64,000 bases of DNA. Origin: Azolla caroliniana (lineage: Eukaryota; Polypodiophyta). Every line of letters starts with the position of its first letter. Position 1 is the first letter of the stretch. Under the pieces are notes generated by a model, which was given only the letters and a program-made list of their open reading frames with translations, made no database searches and was not told where the DNA came from. Below are positions 44,284 through 54,626 of the stretch, one piece after another. A program made the position numbers and the translations under genes. The stretch covers positions 5,704,001-5,768,000 of the forward strand of contig JBHGNT010000008.1 in NCBI GenBank assembly GCA_043228905.1, read 5' to 3'.

Positions 44284-45640
44284 CACAGTTTGGACTTTAG
44301 TTGGATACATGGAGATGCCTTTTGAGGAGATGACATAGCCTAGAAATTCCACTTGCTTGCAGTCAAAGCTATATTTTTCTAGTTTGGCATAAAGACCATG
44401 CTCTTGGAGTCGTTTTAGTACTAATAGTACATGAGAAGCATGCTTTTCCTGGGTCTTCGAATAAATCAATAGATCATCCACATAGATGATCAAACAGATA
44501 TCCAAGAGATCTCTGAATATATCATTTGCCATGTGTTGGAAGACTGTGGGCACATTGGTTAGACCGAACAGCATAACGGTATACTCGAAGTGCCCATATC
44601 GGGTACGAAAAGCGGTCTTCCATTCGTCTCCTGGCCGGATCCGCACGAGGTTATATGCTCCTCATAAGTCTATTTTTGTAAAAAACTTGGCACCATTTAC
44701 ACGTTCTAATAGACTTCATATAAGGGGAAGTGCATACCTATTCCGAATGGTGAACTTATTTAAGCCGCGGTAATCAATGACGAGACGAAGGGATCCATCC
44801 TTCTTTTCTACAAAGAAAATGGATGCACCGGCGAGAGATTTCGAATGACGAATAAACCCGCTTGCCAAATTCTCTTCTATGTACGCTTGAAGGACTTCCA
44901 ACTCGGTTGGTGACAAGTTGAAAATCGGTCCCCACGGTGGCTCCGTTCTTGGTTGTAAATCGATGGGACAATCATAGGGATGATGATGAGGAAGACCTTG
45001 TCAAATACATCGTCATAAGGATGATATTTCGCAGGAAGTTGAACTAAGGATTCCTTTTCAATAGTGCTGGAAGGATGTACTGATATTGCAAATAGAAACA
45101 TTGACTCCTTGCGTCCTTCTTTGCGTAATTGATGGAGCGAAATGCTTGAAACTCGATGAGTAAATTCTCGGGGTTGTCAATATCAGACTTCTCTTGTTCT
45201 CCAATCTATGTTTGGATTATGTACTTCAAACCAAGGTAATCCCAAGACAATGGAATGCTCTGCACTACTAATTATATTAACTGATACCACACACACAAAG
45301 CTATCTAGGACAAACTGAATGAGTTCTGACTCTTCTACGATATTCCTAGAAGCAATGGGACGACCATCAATAACTACTACAGATGCAGGGCAAGTTTTCT
45401 TAAGGATATCTGAGAAGCTTGGGAAAAATTTTGATCCATGAAACAGGAATTGGCTCCAGAATCTAAAAGTGCTAAGACATGTACTGGAGGGGTACTTTTA
45501 GTACTAATCATGACTTGGGCTAAGAACACATTGTTAACTTGCTTAGAGGAAATGGAACCACTAATGGGTTGCACAGATCTAGGGTTGTCCAACCAAACGG
45601 ATCCTATTTTGGCTGGACTTAGTCGTTTAACTCTTCCTCT
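44284..45640 (-). pseudogene. B2 protease and reverse transcriptase
   Basis: Minus strand, continuing from 26192. RT lies at 44284-44971: [59 protein letters not shown], and catalytic YVDDLLIY near 44470-44500. Upstream are 44877-45101 ([15 protein letters not shown]) and the protease at 45377-45592 (LLDSGANSCFMDQNFSQAS). Frame changes between modules make it inactive. Confidence 0.87.
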
Positions 45641-46186
45641 AATTGACTAAGGATTTCAAATTTGTTTGAGATACTTGGGTTATCAGTACTATTAATACTA
45701 TCAGACACTCCTAAGGGAATTGGCTCGGGTTTAGTACAGGCTACGATATCATTTACCTTTCTTCTTGGCCTATGGAAACAGTTGATGGCGATATGCCCTG
45801 GTCCACCGCAATAAAGACATAATCGATTTCCAGGTCATCGTTGCTTTTCTTCTTCTGATAACGGGCCACGTCGACGCATGGTGTCGATCTCTATCGGCGT
45901 CAAAGTATTTGCCTGAGATACATCTCGTGCAACTGGTTTTGTTGCGACCGAGGTGTATGTGGGCTCTGGCCTAGTCCGTGGCATTTGAAATTGACATTCC
46001 GAACATCGTTCGAAAAGCCGATTGTCGCATCGGACCGCTCGACTGATTGCATCTGTAAGAGATTTTGGTTCTTCAAGAAAAGGTTAATAGTAAATCTTTC
46101 ACGTCGTTTCGCAGGCCGTAGCGGAACTGCTCTATTAGTGCCTAATCATCCTAGGGGATATCTCAGGCGAGTAGACGGAAATCCGT
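45641..46186 (-). pseudogene. B2 gag, C-terminal half
   Basis: Minus-strand counterpart of B1 12061-12600: a zinc knuckle region near 45775-45820 (CGGPGHIAIN-type), a basic stretch and a capsid end at 46000-46186. It is interrupted by element D at 46187 and continues at 55493. Confidence 0.8.
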
Positions 46187-46277
46187 TGTCGTGTGGTTTT
46201 TCACACACAATATGAAAACTAGTAAAATAATTATTTAAGATTAGTTTAATGTATTCATATAGATAGGTGTCTTCAAG

Positions 46278-46423
46278 AGTTTCATAGCGTATTTTGCTAT
46301 GCATGAAACAGATAAACAAGTATCAAGCTATGTGAGTATGAAGTTTGAAGAGTTTCATAGCGTATTTTACTACGCATGAAACGGATAAACAAGTATCAAG
46401 CTATGTGAGTGTGAAGTTTGAAG
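46278..46423. repeat. Two 73-bp tandem repeats in D 5' LTR
   Basis: Units begin AGTTTCATAGCG at 46278 and 46351. The 3' LTR has three units (53383, 53456, 53529), so the copy number changed after insertion. Each unit contains the near-palindrome TTTCATAGCG...CGCATGAAA. Confidence 0.92.
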
Positions 46424-46579
46424 AAGAAGAAAGAAAAGACAAAACTATGAGATATCCCACAAAGATAGGACAACATTGGAACCCAGGATATATAAGGGAA
46501 ACCAAAACATATTCTGGGTTCATGGAAATCAATGTGTGGAACACAGAATGTCCATGGTGACTTGGGCTACATTGTGTGG

Positions 46580-46940
46580 TGTGCATGCTTCGGGTGTATG
46601 CGCGTGTGCAAGTTTCGGGCGTACGCGTGCATGTTTCGAACGTACGCACCCATGGACGTCTTCGGATGTATGCGCGTATGCAAGTTTCGGGCGTACGCGT
46701 GGACGTTTTGGACGGACGCGTATGTGCAGACGAGCGCGCACGTGGATGCGTACACTACGGCGTCGTCGAGACTTTTGAGCGTGGCTGCGTACACGGTGCG
46801 GGTTGGACGCGCGCGCGCGTGGATGCGTACACTACGGCACGGTCGGGACGCGTGCATGCGTGGATGCGTACACTACTACGCGGTTGGGACTTTTGCACGC
46901 GGACACGTCTACGGTTTGGTTGCGACGCACGTACGGATTG
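46580..46940. repeat. CG-rich imperfect repeats in D LTR
   Basis: Repeats such as GTGGATGCGTACACTACG and GTTTCGGGCGTACGCGTG recur at irregular spacing, with alternating purine-pyrimidine runs (GCGCGCGCGCG near 46808-46819). The matching region of the 3' LTR lies at 53750-53913 and 54627-54870. Overlapping open frames on both strands here are by-products of the repeats. Confidence 0.85.
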
Positions 46941-47571
46941 CGCACGGGCTAAACTTTATGGATGATTGTGTCATTTGGCCGAATTATACGGACAATCGCA
47001 TGCAACCAAAAGCCAAGGCCATGCAACTAAAAGTAAAAGGCATGCATCTAAAAATGGAAGCATGCAACTAAAAATAGAGGCCATCCAACAAAAAGTGGGC
47101 ATGCAAAGTAACATTGGGGAGGAGGAGCAACGAGGAGCTCGATATATGTCCCATTTTTTCCCTCCTAGTTTTTTTTTCCCCCTTCTTTCTTCTTCCCTCT
47201 CGGATTCGAGAAGAAAATTATCTCACATATTGATTTCAAACTCCGAGCTTTGTTTACTTGATCTTTCTTGTCAAAAATTATCTCTGGTATTCATATCGGA
47301 CCACTCCTTGCATGGTTGTTGGCTCCTTTCTTTGAAAACTAATCTCTCATTTCCATACCCAACCCATTGTAACACGATTCTGAAATTATAAAGAATTGAT
47401 TTTCTTTTGCAATAAACTAATGGTTTGTCTCTCCCTCTTTTCTCATGCTTAAAACTTGCTTGTGTTGTTCATGTTGCTCTAAATCCTTCTAGTCCAGAAC
47501 CTCGGCGGTTCCGTCTCACGATCCGCACATAGTGACGGATTTTCACGACATAATTAAGTGGTGAACCCGAC

Positions 47572-48741
47572 ATGAAAGAGGCGGTAGGAAGGAAGTCAAG
47601 TGCAACAATGGCTTCAACAAGCGGAACTAAAGGAGAGGAATTAACGAAAGGTATGGTGTCCGTAGTGGAATACATGCTGAAGGTGAGAGATCGAGAAGCT
47701 TTAATCGACAAAGCTGTTGATCGTACGGTCGAGATAGCTGGACGATTTGGTGGCAAGAACATCACGGATTTTCTTGCTACCTATCGGAACGAGATGCAAC
47801 AAAGGGATGTCAACGATCTGAAACAAATTTCTAGCTTCAAACGTGTGGTGGAACCACGGATCCGCGAGCGCATCATGGAGATCCAAAGCGAGCATGCAAC
47901 TTGGGCGGAGTTCGAAAAGGCGTTTCTCGCTGAATACATGCTTGAAGATGCATCACGGATGACTCGACATACGCTAATGTCTTGGATCGAGAAGAAAGGG
48001 AAGAATATGTGTGCGTCTGGAGTATATGCCGAATTCGACCAGAAGTATAACCGACTTCCGAGTGTTGATCAACGAGTTCTCGATGGAGATAAAGTCTTAA
48101 TATTCCGAAAGGCAGTGGATGCGAAAGATTGGCGTGAATTGGGTAACTTTTTGGAGGATGAAACACAACTAAATGGCTTAGTAGCGGACTGGGCGGCGGT
48201 GAAGAAGGCTTGTAGCCGTCTTGATAAGCGTCGACAATGGCAAGAGGAAACTAATATGGAGAATCCACAATCGTGGAGGAGGAAGGCACCTGTGACGATT
48301 GAGTCTAACAAGCCGATCAACAATTTCGATAAGAAAGCAATGGAGGAATCTATAATCGAAGAGCTCTCCAAGAAGTTTGAAGCGGTATCACTGGCCAACT
48401 TAGGTCGACGCGGGCCGAAGGGAAAAGAAGCGTATAGATGTGTGTGGTGCGACAGTTTCGAACACTCGCGAAGGGAGTGCACTGACTTGCAAGACGCGAT
48501 TCGCAAAAATGTCGTCTATTTGGACGGCAACATGATCCACTCGAGTGAGACCCGAAAGCCACTACGAGTGAACTTCGGAAGAGGCGGGCTGAAAAAGATC
48601 GTGGAAGAGGAAGATGCAAGGCATGTGGAAGCCATGCACTACGCCGCATCGGCAGGAATACGAGTCAGAAGAGAGAATCTAAAGACGATCAAGCCGGGAG
48701 TTGGATTTTGGCCAACGGTATTCGAGTGTGAAAAGAAATAA
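47572..48741 (+). CDS. Element D gag, 389 codons, intact frame
   Basis: Starts immediately after the primer site (MKEAVGRKSSATMASTSG; an internal Met at codon 13 is an alternative). The capsid-like region includes NITDFLATYRNEMQQRDV, FKRVVEPRIRERIMEIQSEH and FEKAFLAEYMLEDASRM. A single knuckle CVWCDSFEHSRREC lies at about 48439-48480. Product: particle-forming gag. The frame is open from start to stop although the rest of the element is damaged. The protease region follows nine bases later in another frame, which would need frameshifting or reinitiation. Confidence 0.85.
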   Translation: MKEAVGRKSSATMASTSGTKGEELTKGMVSVVEYMLKVRDREALIDKAVDRTVEIAGRFGGKNITDFLATYRNEMQQRDVNDLKQISSFKRVVEPRIRERIMEIQSEHATWAEFEKAFLAEYMLEDASRMTRHTLMSWIEKKGKNMCASGVYAEFDQKYNRLPSVDQRVLDGDKVLIFRKAVDAKDWRELGNFLEDETQLNGLVADWAAVKKACSRLDKRRQWQEETNMENPQSWRRKAPVTIESNKPINNFDKKAMEESIIEELSKKFEAVSLANLGRRGPKGKEAYRCVWCDSFEHSRRECTDLQDAIRKNVVYLDGNMIHSSETRKPLRVNFGRGGLKKIVEEEDARHVEAMHYAASAGIRVRRENLKTIKPGVGFWPTVFECEKK

Positions 48742-48749
48742 AAATAGAT

Positions 48750-49784
48750 TTGGAGGATCTCAAACAAGCTGATCGGAATGTGCGACGAGTAACCGGATGG
48801 TCGGATCCAGTCGATGATAACACAAGCTTTGCGGAGGTTGTGTGTGACAACTATGAGGCTCTTGTTGAAGAGAAGAGGAAAAGAACCGGTGAAGAAGATG
48901 GCACATCAAAGCGTCACAATACAAGGAATGCAGGGAAAGAAGGACAAGCCCAACCTACGTCACGAAAAGAGATAGGAGAAACAAGCATGAAGCCCGGTGG
49001 ATCGAGCCAACCTTCTCGGATGGAAGTCGATGAATCTGTGAAGAAAGGAAAGGAACGAGTGGCTCCGACTTACAAGCTAAGGTCGGACATAGAACAAACA
49101 ACCAACTTGCGGAAGGTTCTTGAGGAGAAGGTTTTAGACAGTCATGTCGACCTTACTTTGAGAGAGCTACTTGGGATCGCTAAGGAGTTCCACAATACTA
49201 TCGTGGACTTGATTAAGCGGAAGTGGCAACAATCAGATGAAGAAGAGGTGAAAACAAGTGCCATAACCATGGCAAGATCCGAAGAGGAGGAAGAAGAAGT
49301 GATGGCGGACAGCCATTACTCTCGGCCTCATTGGGCAAGAGTGACAATGGAGACGCCGGTGAAGATCGGAGAGAAGAAGGAGACCGTGGTAGCCTTGATT
49401 GACCATGGTTCAGAGATCAACCTCATGTCGACCGAATTCTACAAGAAAGGAAGATGGCCGATCAACACAAACCACGAATGGAAGATACGAGTGGCAACGA
49501 AGGCCACGGAAGACTTGTACAGAGCTTGTCCCAATGTTAAAGTCACAATCGGAGATGTGGAGATGGATCAACACTTCTTCGTGCAAGACTCGGCTTCACA
49601 TCCCATCATCCTAGGACAACCATATATCACATCGTCCCGGATGGAGACTAAGGTGTTCGATAATGGAGCGGCCTTCGCACGAGTCAAGAGCCTTGACAAT
49701 CAAAGATCTGTTCAATTCCTTACGGTGCGGGCTAATCACGAAAGGAACCGTGATAGCCTTGGAGGCGAGCCCTCGGATTTTTAG
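48750..49784 (+). CDS. Element D protease region, open frame
   Basis: An open frame of 344 codons beginning MEDLKQADRNVRRVTGWSD; it may continue from upstream codons. About residues 100-150 have KVLEEKVLDSHVDLTLREL and LLGIAKEFHNTIVDLIKRK. A protease-like domain follows with VALIDHGSEINLMSTEF near 49393-49440, in which the usual D-T/S-G reads D-H-G, and IILGQPYITSSRMETKV. I associate this arrangement with a fungal-type gypsy lineage. Whether a DHG site cleaves is unknown to me. It ends at a TAG at 49782; RT should follow but the next 450 bp are degraded. Confidence 0.72.
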   Translation: MEDLKQADRNVRRVTGWSDPVDDNTSFAEVVCDNYEALVEEKRKRTGEEDGTSKRHNTRNAGKEGQAQPTSRKEIGETSMKPGGSSQPSRMEVDESVKKGKERVAPTYKLRSDIEQTTNLRKVLEEKVLDSHVDLTLRELLGIAKEFHNTIVDLIKRKWQQSDEEEVKTSAITMARSEEEEEEVMADSHYSRPHWARVTMETPVKIGEKKETVVALIDHGSEINLMSTEFYKKGRWPINTNHEWKIRVATKATEDLYRACPNVKVTIGDVEMDQHFFVQDSASHPIILGQPYITSSRMETKVFDNGAAFARVKSLDNQRSVQFLTVRANHERNRDSLGGEPSDF

Positions 49785-50230
49785 AGCAGACTATTGAAGC
49801 GTGGGGCATAAATAGTCCGAGCAATCATAAGTCCCCACAAAGAAGCAAAATAAGTAGATCGCAAGGAGAAGCAACATGTGTGACACCTAGTGGCGTATGT
49901 AAACTAACACTACTCAACAAGAAGGACAAGCATCGGATACAAGACTTCGAGAAGATGTTGAAATAAGAAAGCATAATCGAAGAAGAAGAATTCGTGTCTC
50001 ATATTCTAGAGGAAGCCTCATTTAACGACACCATCGGTGAAATCAAGGAAGTTGTGGACTTGAGCTACCCTCACGATCAAAATGAGATTTCGGTTAACTC
50101 CGTCAACATGTACGCTATCATCAAGGCATCTTGATGGAGGAAGCTGAAGTCAACACAAAATATAAAACGGTGGATAAGAAGATCAAGCCAGTTGCTTGCG
50201 GTTCCGCTACTGGAAGATAGCTAGCAAAAG
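49785..50230 (+). other. Degraded linker between D protease and RT
   Basis: Plus-strand translation in all frames has frequent stops. Short pieces such as EEEEFVSHILEEASFNDTI suggest former coding sequence. No independent gene was seen. Confidence 0.5.
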
Positions 50231-51283
50231 ATGAAAGAAGTTGCCAATGATCCGAGCTTAAGGGATCCAAAGGCAATAGGTCATGTCTTCACCAAAGAGA
50301 CGAAAGGAAAGCTACAAGTTGGAAGGGAAGATTTCCTTCTCCCCGAAGAGGAGAGAATGTTCCGCGGAATGCTTGAGAGACATGGGAAAGCCTTTGCCTT
50401 CTCTCCACAAGAGATCGGATGTGCCGACCCGAAGATGATAGAGCCGATGGTGATTTTTACGGTGCCGCATGTACCTTGGAACCTCAAGCCAATACCGATT
50501 CCAAGAGCTCACATTCCAAAGTTGATTGAGCTTCTAAAGGAAAAGGTTAGGATGGGAAGTCTTGAGCCATCCAATGCTCCCTACTCTAATAGATGGTTTA
50601 TGGTGCCGAAGAAGAATGGGTCCTTACGCTTTATACAAGATCTCCAACCCGTCAACAAGGTGACGATCCGAAATGCCGGAATTGGTCCAAGCGTGGATGA
50701 ATTTGCCGAAGCCTTCGTGGGAAGATCGATCTATTCCATTGGTGATCTCTACTCGGGTTATGATCAATTTCAATTGGCCGTCAATAGTAGAGATATAACG
50801 ACAATGAGGATACCGATCGGGTTGGTAAGGATGTGCACCTTACCCCAAGGTGCGACAAATTCCGTAGCCCACATGGTGAATGCCATGAACAAAGTGTTGA
50901 GGGATTGTATCCCTGATATCACAATGCCCTTCTTAGACGACATTCCAATCAAAGGATGCTTGGTGGAAGAAAAAGATGAATCAAAAGGTGACAATGGTTG
51001 CCGAAGATTCGTCATCGATCATATAAAGGATAGCGAGAAGGTGTTGCAAAAGCTTGAGGATGCAAATCTCACGTTTTCGGGAGAGAAGTCCGCATTCGGT
51101 CAACCAAAAATATTGGTAGTAGGACACTCATGTGGGTCTTATGGCCGGAAGCCATCTCCATCCAAGATGAACGTTATTCAAGAGATGAAAGAAGAATGTG
51201 TGTCTCAAACGGAGGTGCGAAGATTTTTGGGAGCATGTGCATTCTATCACATATGGATTCCATATTTATGCCCATGTCGCTGA
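50231..51283 (+). pseudogene. Element D reverse transcriptase
   Basis: 350-codon frame (MKEVANDPSLRDPKAIGHVF). RT motifs in order: WFMVPKKNGSLRFIQDLQPV, SIGDLYSGYDQFQLAV, MCTLPQGATNSVAHMVNAM and MPFLDDIPIKGC, where FLDD replaces YxDD, then GEKSAFGQPKILVVGHSCG and QTEVRRFLGACAFYHIWIP. The frame is lost near 51250 and the sequence continues in another frame as RNase H. The RT core is otherwise open. The IKG after FLDD is not found in the other elements here. Confidence 0.87.
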
Positions 51284-53225
51284 ACCATTGTATGGACTAT
51301 TAAAAACAAGGAAGAAGTTTGAATGGGAAGATGAGCATACCTACGCGATTCGAAAGCTAAAGAAACTATTATTGGAAGCTCCAACATTGCACAAAGCTGA
51401 CTATACCGATGGTACCCCGATATATGTGACGGTGGATACGAGCCCAACCGGAATTGGATGGGTGATAAACCAAGAAGACAAAGAAAAGAATCGGTATGCA
51501 ATCCGATTCGGTGCGAAGGTGTTAAATGAAAGACAAAGGAAGTATGCTCAAGTAAAGAGAGAGCTATGGGGAATAGTATCCGCTGTTAAAACCAACTGTG
51601 ACTCCCTTATAGGAATAGAGGTCATAATCGAAACCGACTGTCTACCTATTCTCGGAATGATATCCGGTTGTGCTACACCGGATATTGCTATGCTGCGATG
51701 GATTGCCTATATCAAGTCCCTCAACCCCGAGATTCGGCATATAAATGGAAAGCATAATGTGGTGGCCGATATGTTGTCAAGGGCGAGGTATGAGGGTGAA
51801 GAAGATTTGCACTCCGACGAAGAGGATGTTGGCCTAAACTTCTTTACGGTTTCTTGTGCTCGGGTGCTAGCAGTGTTCAAAGTACAAGATTATGAGGGTG
51901 AATTCATTGAAATTGGCAAATACTTAAGCTCTCTTACAAAAGATGAATCATGGTCAAAGGAAGACTTCTACCGAATTAGGAAGAAGGCCTACAAGTTCTT
52001 CCTCAAAGAAGGACATCTATGGAAGTTTCCGAAGAAGAAGAATGGAACTCCACTTCGAGTGGTGTGCAAGAAACAGGATCAACAAACACTAATTGTTGAA
52101 TTTCATGATAGTGTGTGGGCAGGTCATTGAGGTATATGGGCAACATTTGCAAAGCTCAAGGAGAAGTATTGGTGGTCGGGTGTTTACAAAGATGTAGCAA
52201 GCTATGTTGAAACATGTGAGCAATGCCAATTATACTCGAATATTCAACATAGGGATGAACTTCATCCGACATATCCATTATCAATGCACTATAAGTGGTT
52301 GGTAGACATAGTGGTTATGCCAATGGGATTGGGGCAAATGAAATATCTCGTGCTAGCAAGAGAGGATCTCACCAACCAAGTAGAAGGACGGGCGCTAAGG
52401 AATAAAACAACTTCGGCGGTTTGTAAGTTTCTCCTTGAAGATGCTATTTGTCGATACGGATGTGTCGGCAAAATAGTAGCCGATAGGGGAGAATTAGATG
52501 CGAATGAAGCTAAAGAGTTCTTTTCAAGAATAGGCGTCAAATTATCGCTCACCATGGCGTACAACCCGGACGCAAATAGGAAGGTGGAACGAGGACATAG
52601 TCCAATTGTAAAAGCTCTAGCAAAGGCTTGCGACAGCAAGATGGGAATTTGGCCATGATTACTACCTTATGCATTGTGGGCAAATTGAACTACACATAGC
52701 ACGACTACGGGATATATGCCCGCCGAACTCATATTAGGACAAAAACCAATAATGCCTATTGAGCAAAGTGTTGCTTCGTGGACGTCTTTGCCATGGCAAG
52801 AGGAAATGAGTCGGGAAGACTTGCTAGCCACGAGGATTCAACAATTAGAACGAAGGCTTGAAGATGTCGAGTTGGCAATAGAATGGTTGCGCCAAGCTCG
52901 ATTGAAGAACAAGGAGAATTTTGATAGAAAGCATCGTCTTCGACAAAGAAAAATTGAAGAAGGAGATTGGGTTCTTGTCTATGATAATAGTCTCGATAAT
53001 CAATATAGCACTGCTCAAAAGTTCGCAAAACGATGGTTTGGCTCGTATATGGTCAAGAAAATAGAAAGCAATGCAACCTATTTTTTAGCGGAGTTAGATG
53101 GAACTCAACTTGCTTTGCCAATAGCAGGGAAGAGGATCAAGATCTTTAAGAGAAGAGAGGCCCCAAATCTTGAGATCGAAGCTCTAGATGATGTATCCTC
53201 GAACATCGAGGTTGAAGAAGAGTAA
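51250..53225 (+). pseudogene. Element D RNase H and integrase
   Basis: A single frame with three TGA stops (52128, 52656, 52686). RNase H: YVTVDTSPTGIGWVINQED, AQVKRELWGIVSAVKTN, VIIETDCLPILGM and HNVVADMLSRARYE. Integrase: finger (VEFHDSVWAGH, then VETCEQCQ), core YKWLVDIVVMP, KIVADRGELDANEAKEFF and NPDANRKVERGHSPIVKAL, with DDE-type spacing. The C-terminal region ends KRIKIFKRREAPNLEIEA. No chromodomain was seen. All three stops would arise from CGA by one C-to-T change. Confidence 0.86.
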
Positions 53226-53274
53226 TTAAAAAAGAGGAACCTCACCACAATTGGCACATACCGGTGGATGTGCA

Positions 53275-53291
53275 GGTTTGGTGGGGGTGAA
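53275..53291 (+). other. Element D polypurine tract
   Basis: GGTTTGGTGGGGGTGAA abuts the 3' LTR start at 53292. Confidence 0.65.
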
Positions 53292-53913
53292 TGTCGTGTG
53301 GTTTTTCACACACAATATGAAAACTAGTAAAATAATTATTTAAGATTAGCTTAATGTATTCATATAGATAAGTGTCTTCAAGAGTTTCATAGCGTATTTT
53401 ACTACGCATGAAACAGATAAACAAGTATCAAGCTATATGAGTATGAAGTTTGAAAAGTTTCATAGCGTATTTTACTACGCGTGAAATAGATAAACAAGTA
53501 TCAAGCTATGTGAGTATGAAGTTTGAAGAGTTTCATAGCGTATTTTACTACGCATGAAACGGATAAACAAGTATCAAGCTATGTGAGTGTGAAGTTTGAA
53601 GAAGAAGAAAGAAAAGACAAAACTATGAGATATCCCACATAGATAGGACAACATTGGAACCCAGGATATATAAGGGAAACCAAAACATATTCATTCTATC
53701 ATTGTGTGGAACATAGAATGTTCAAGGTGACTTGGGCTAAATTGTGGGGTGTGCACGCTTTGGGTGTATGTGCGTGTGCTTGGCTGCGTGGACGTTTTCG
53801 GACGTATGCGCGCATGGACGTGCGTGTGCAAGTTTCGGGCGTACGCGTGGATGTTTCGGACGGACGCGTATGTGCGGACGAGCGCGCACGTGGATGCGTA
53901 CACTACGGTGTCG

Positions 53914-54626
53914 TGCCTTTCGGCTCCGGATCGTTTGCGTGAGTCGGGTGGGAACCACTGAGGTTTTGGACTAGGAGGAGGAAGAATTTGAGACGATTAT
54001 AATTATGAGTAGATTATTAGAAACTTGTGAATCCCACAAGTATAATGTATTTTATTGATTAATATTTATGTAAGAATATGTATTTAGATTGATAGAGAAA
54101 GATATAGAAATCTCGTGAATCCCACGAGTATAGTTTATTAATTGGTGTTTTAGGAAATATATCCAATTTCCCAAATATTTTTCACACACAATTACATTGT
54201 GCTTCCCATCCTTATGTAGTGATGAGGAAGTCTTAGTAATCCATGCTTTTTCTCTAACTATAGACCCCATGCTTTTCCTATAGATAGACTATATGCTTTA
54301 TCTAAAGTGATCATGCTTTTTTCTAACTTGTGCGTTTTTTATCATGCACGCTAGATGTGTATGTGTAGCTTTTTCTTTTGTTATGCGTTTTTCTAATGTT
54401 TATCCTAGCGTGAATTTATCTTTCTATGTGGGACATCTATGCTTTAACACTAATGAAATGCTAGTGTAATGGTAAGACATTACATTATTAACATGGAGGT
54501 GCAAGGTTCGAATCTTGCCCTATGCATGTTCCATTTATTTTGCTATTTTCTTCTATTTCTTCATTTTTTTTATTGAATCTAATACTATATACGTTTTTCA
54601 CGTAGTGTACAAAATACATTACGACA
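53914..54626. mobile_element. 713-bp insertion in D 3' LTR, class unknown
   Basis: Absent from the D 5' LTR. It is flanked by ACGGTGTCG (53905-53913) and ACGGCGCCG (54627-54635). The uninterrupted LTR has ACGGCGTCG, so this fits a 9-bp duplication with one change in each copy. It begins TGCCTTTCGG and ends TTACGACA. The interior is AT-rich and holds a tRNA-like segment. A 9-bp duplication suggests a Mutator-like origin, but long terminal inverted repeats were not seen. Confidence 0.65.
54462..54520 (+). other. tRNA-like segment with A and B boxes
   Basis: TAGTGTAATGG (54462-54472) matches TRGYNNANNGG and GGTTCGAATC (54505-54514) matches the B box, followed by TTGCC pairing with GCAAG. There is no acceptor stem, so it may be a SINE-like head or degenerate tRNA pseudogene. 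Confidence 0.5.

Larger units (their letters stand above)
46187..47561 (+). repeat. Element D 5' LTR
   Basis: 1,375 bp. Contains two 73-bp repeats, a TATATAAGGG core promoter near 46490-46500, a CG-rich imperfect repeat block at 46580-46940, a CATGCAACTAAAA-type repeat block near 46998-47090 and a C/T-rich tract. The likely primer site GTGGTGAACCCGAC follows at about 47559-47572. If the LTR ends at CACGACA (47550), TAATTAAGTGG would lie outside. Confidence 0.8.

Noticed and set aside
46529-46965. Overlapping Arg/Cys/His-rich frames on both strands in the D LTR
   Set aside because: They come from CG-rich imperfect repeats. The same region in the 3' LTR has different frames, and the segment is non-coding LTR.
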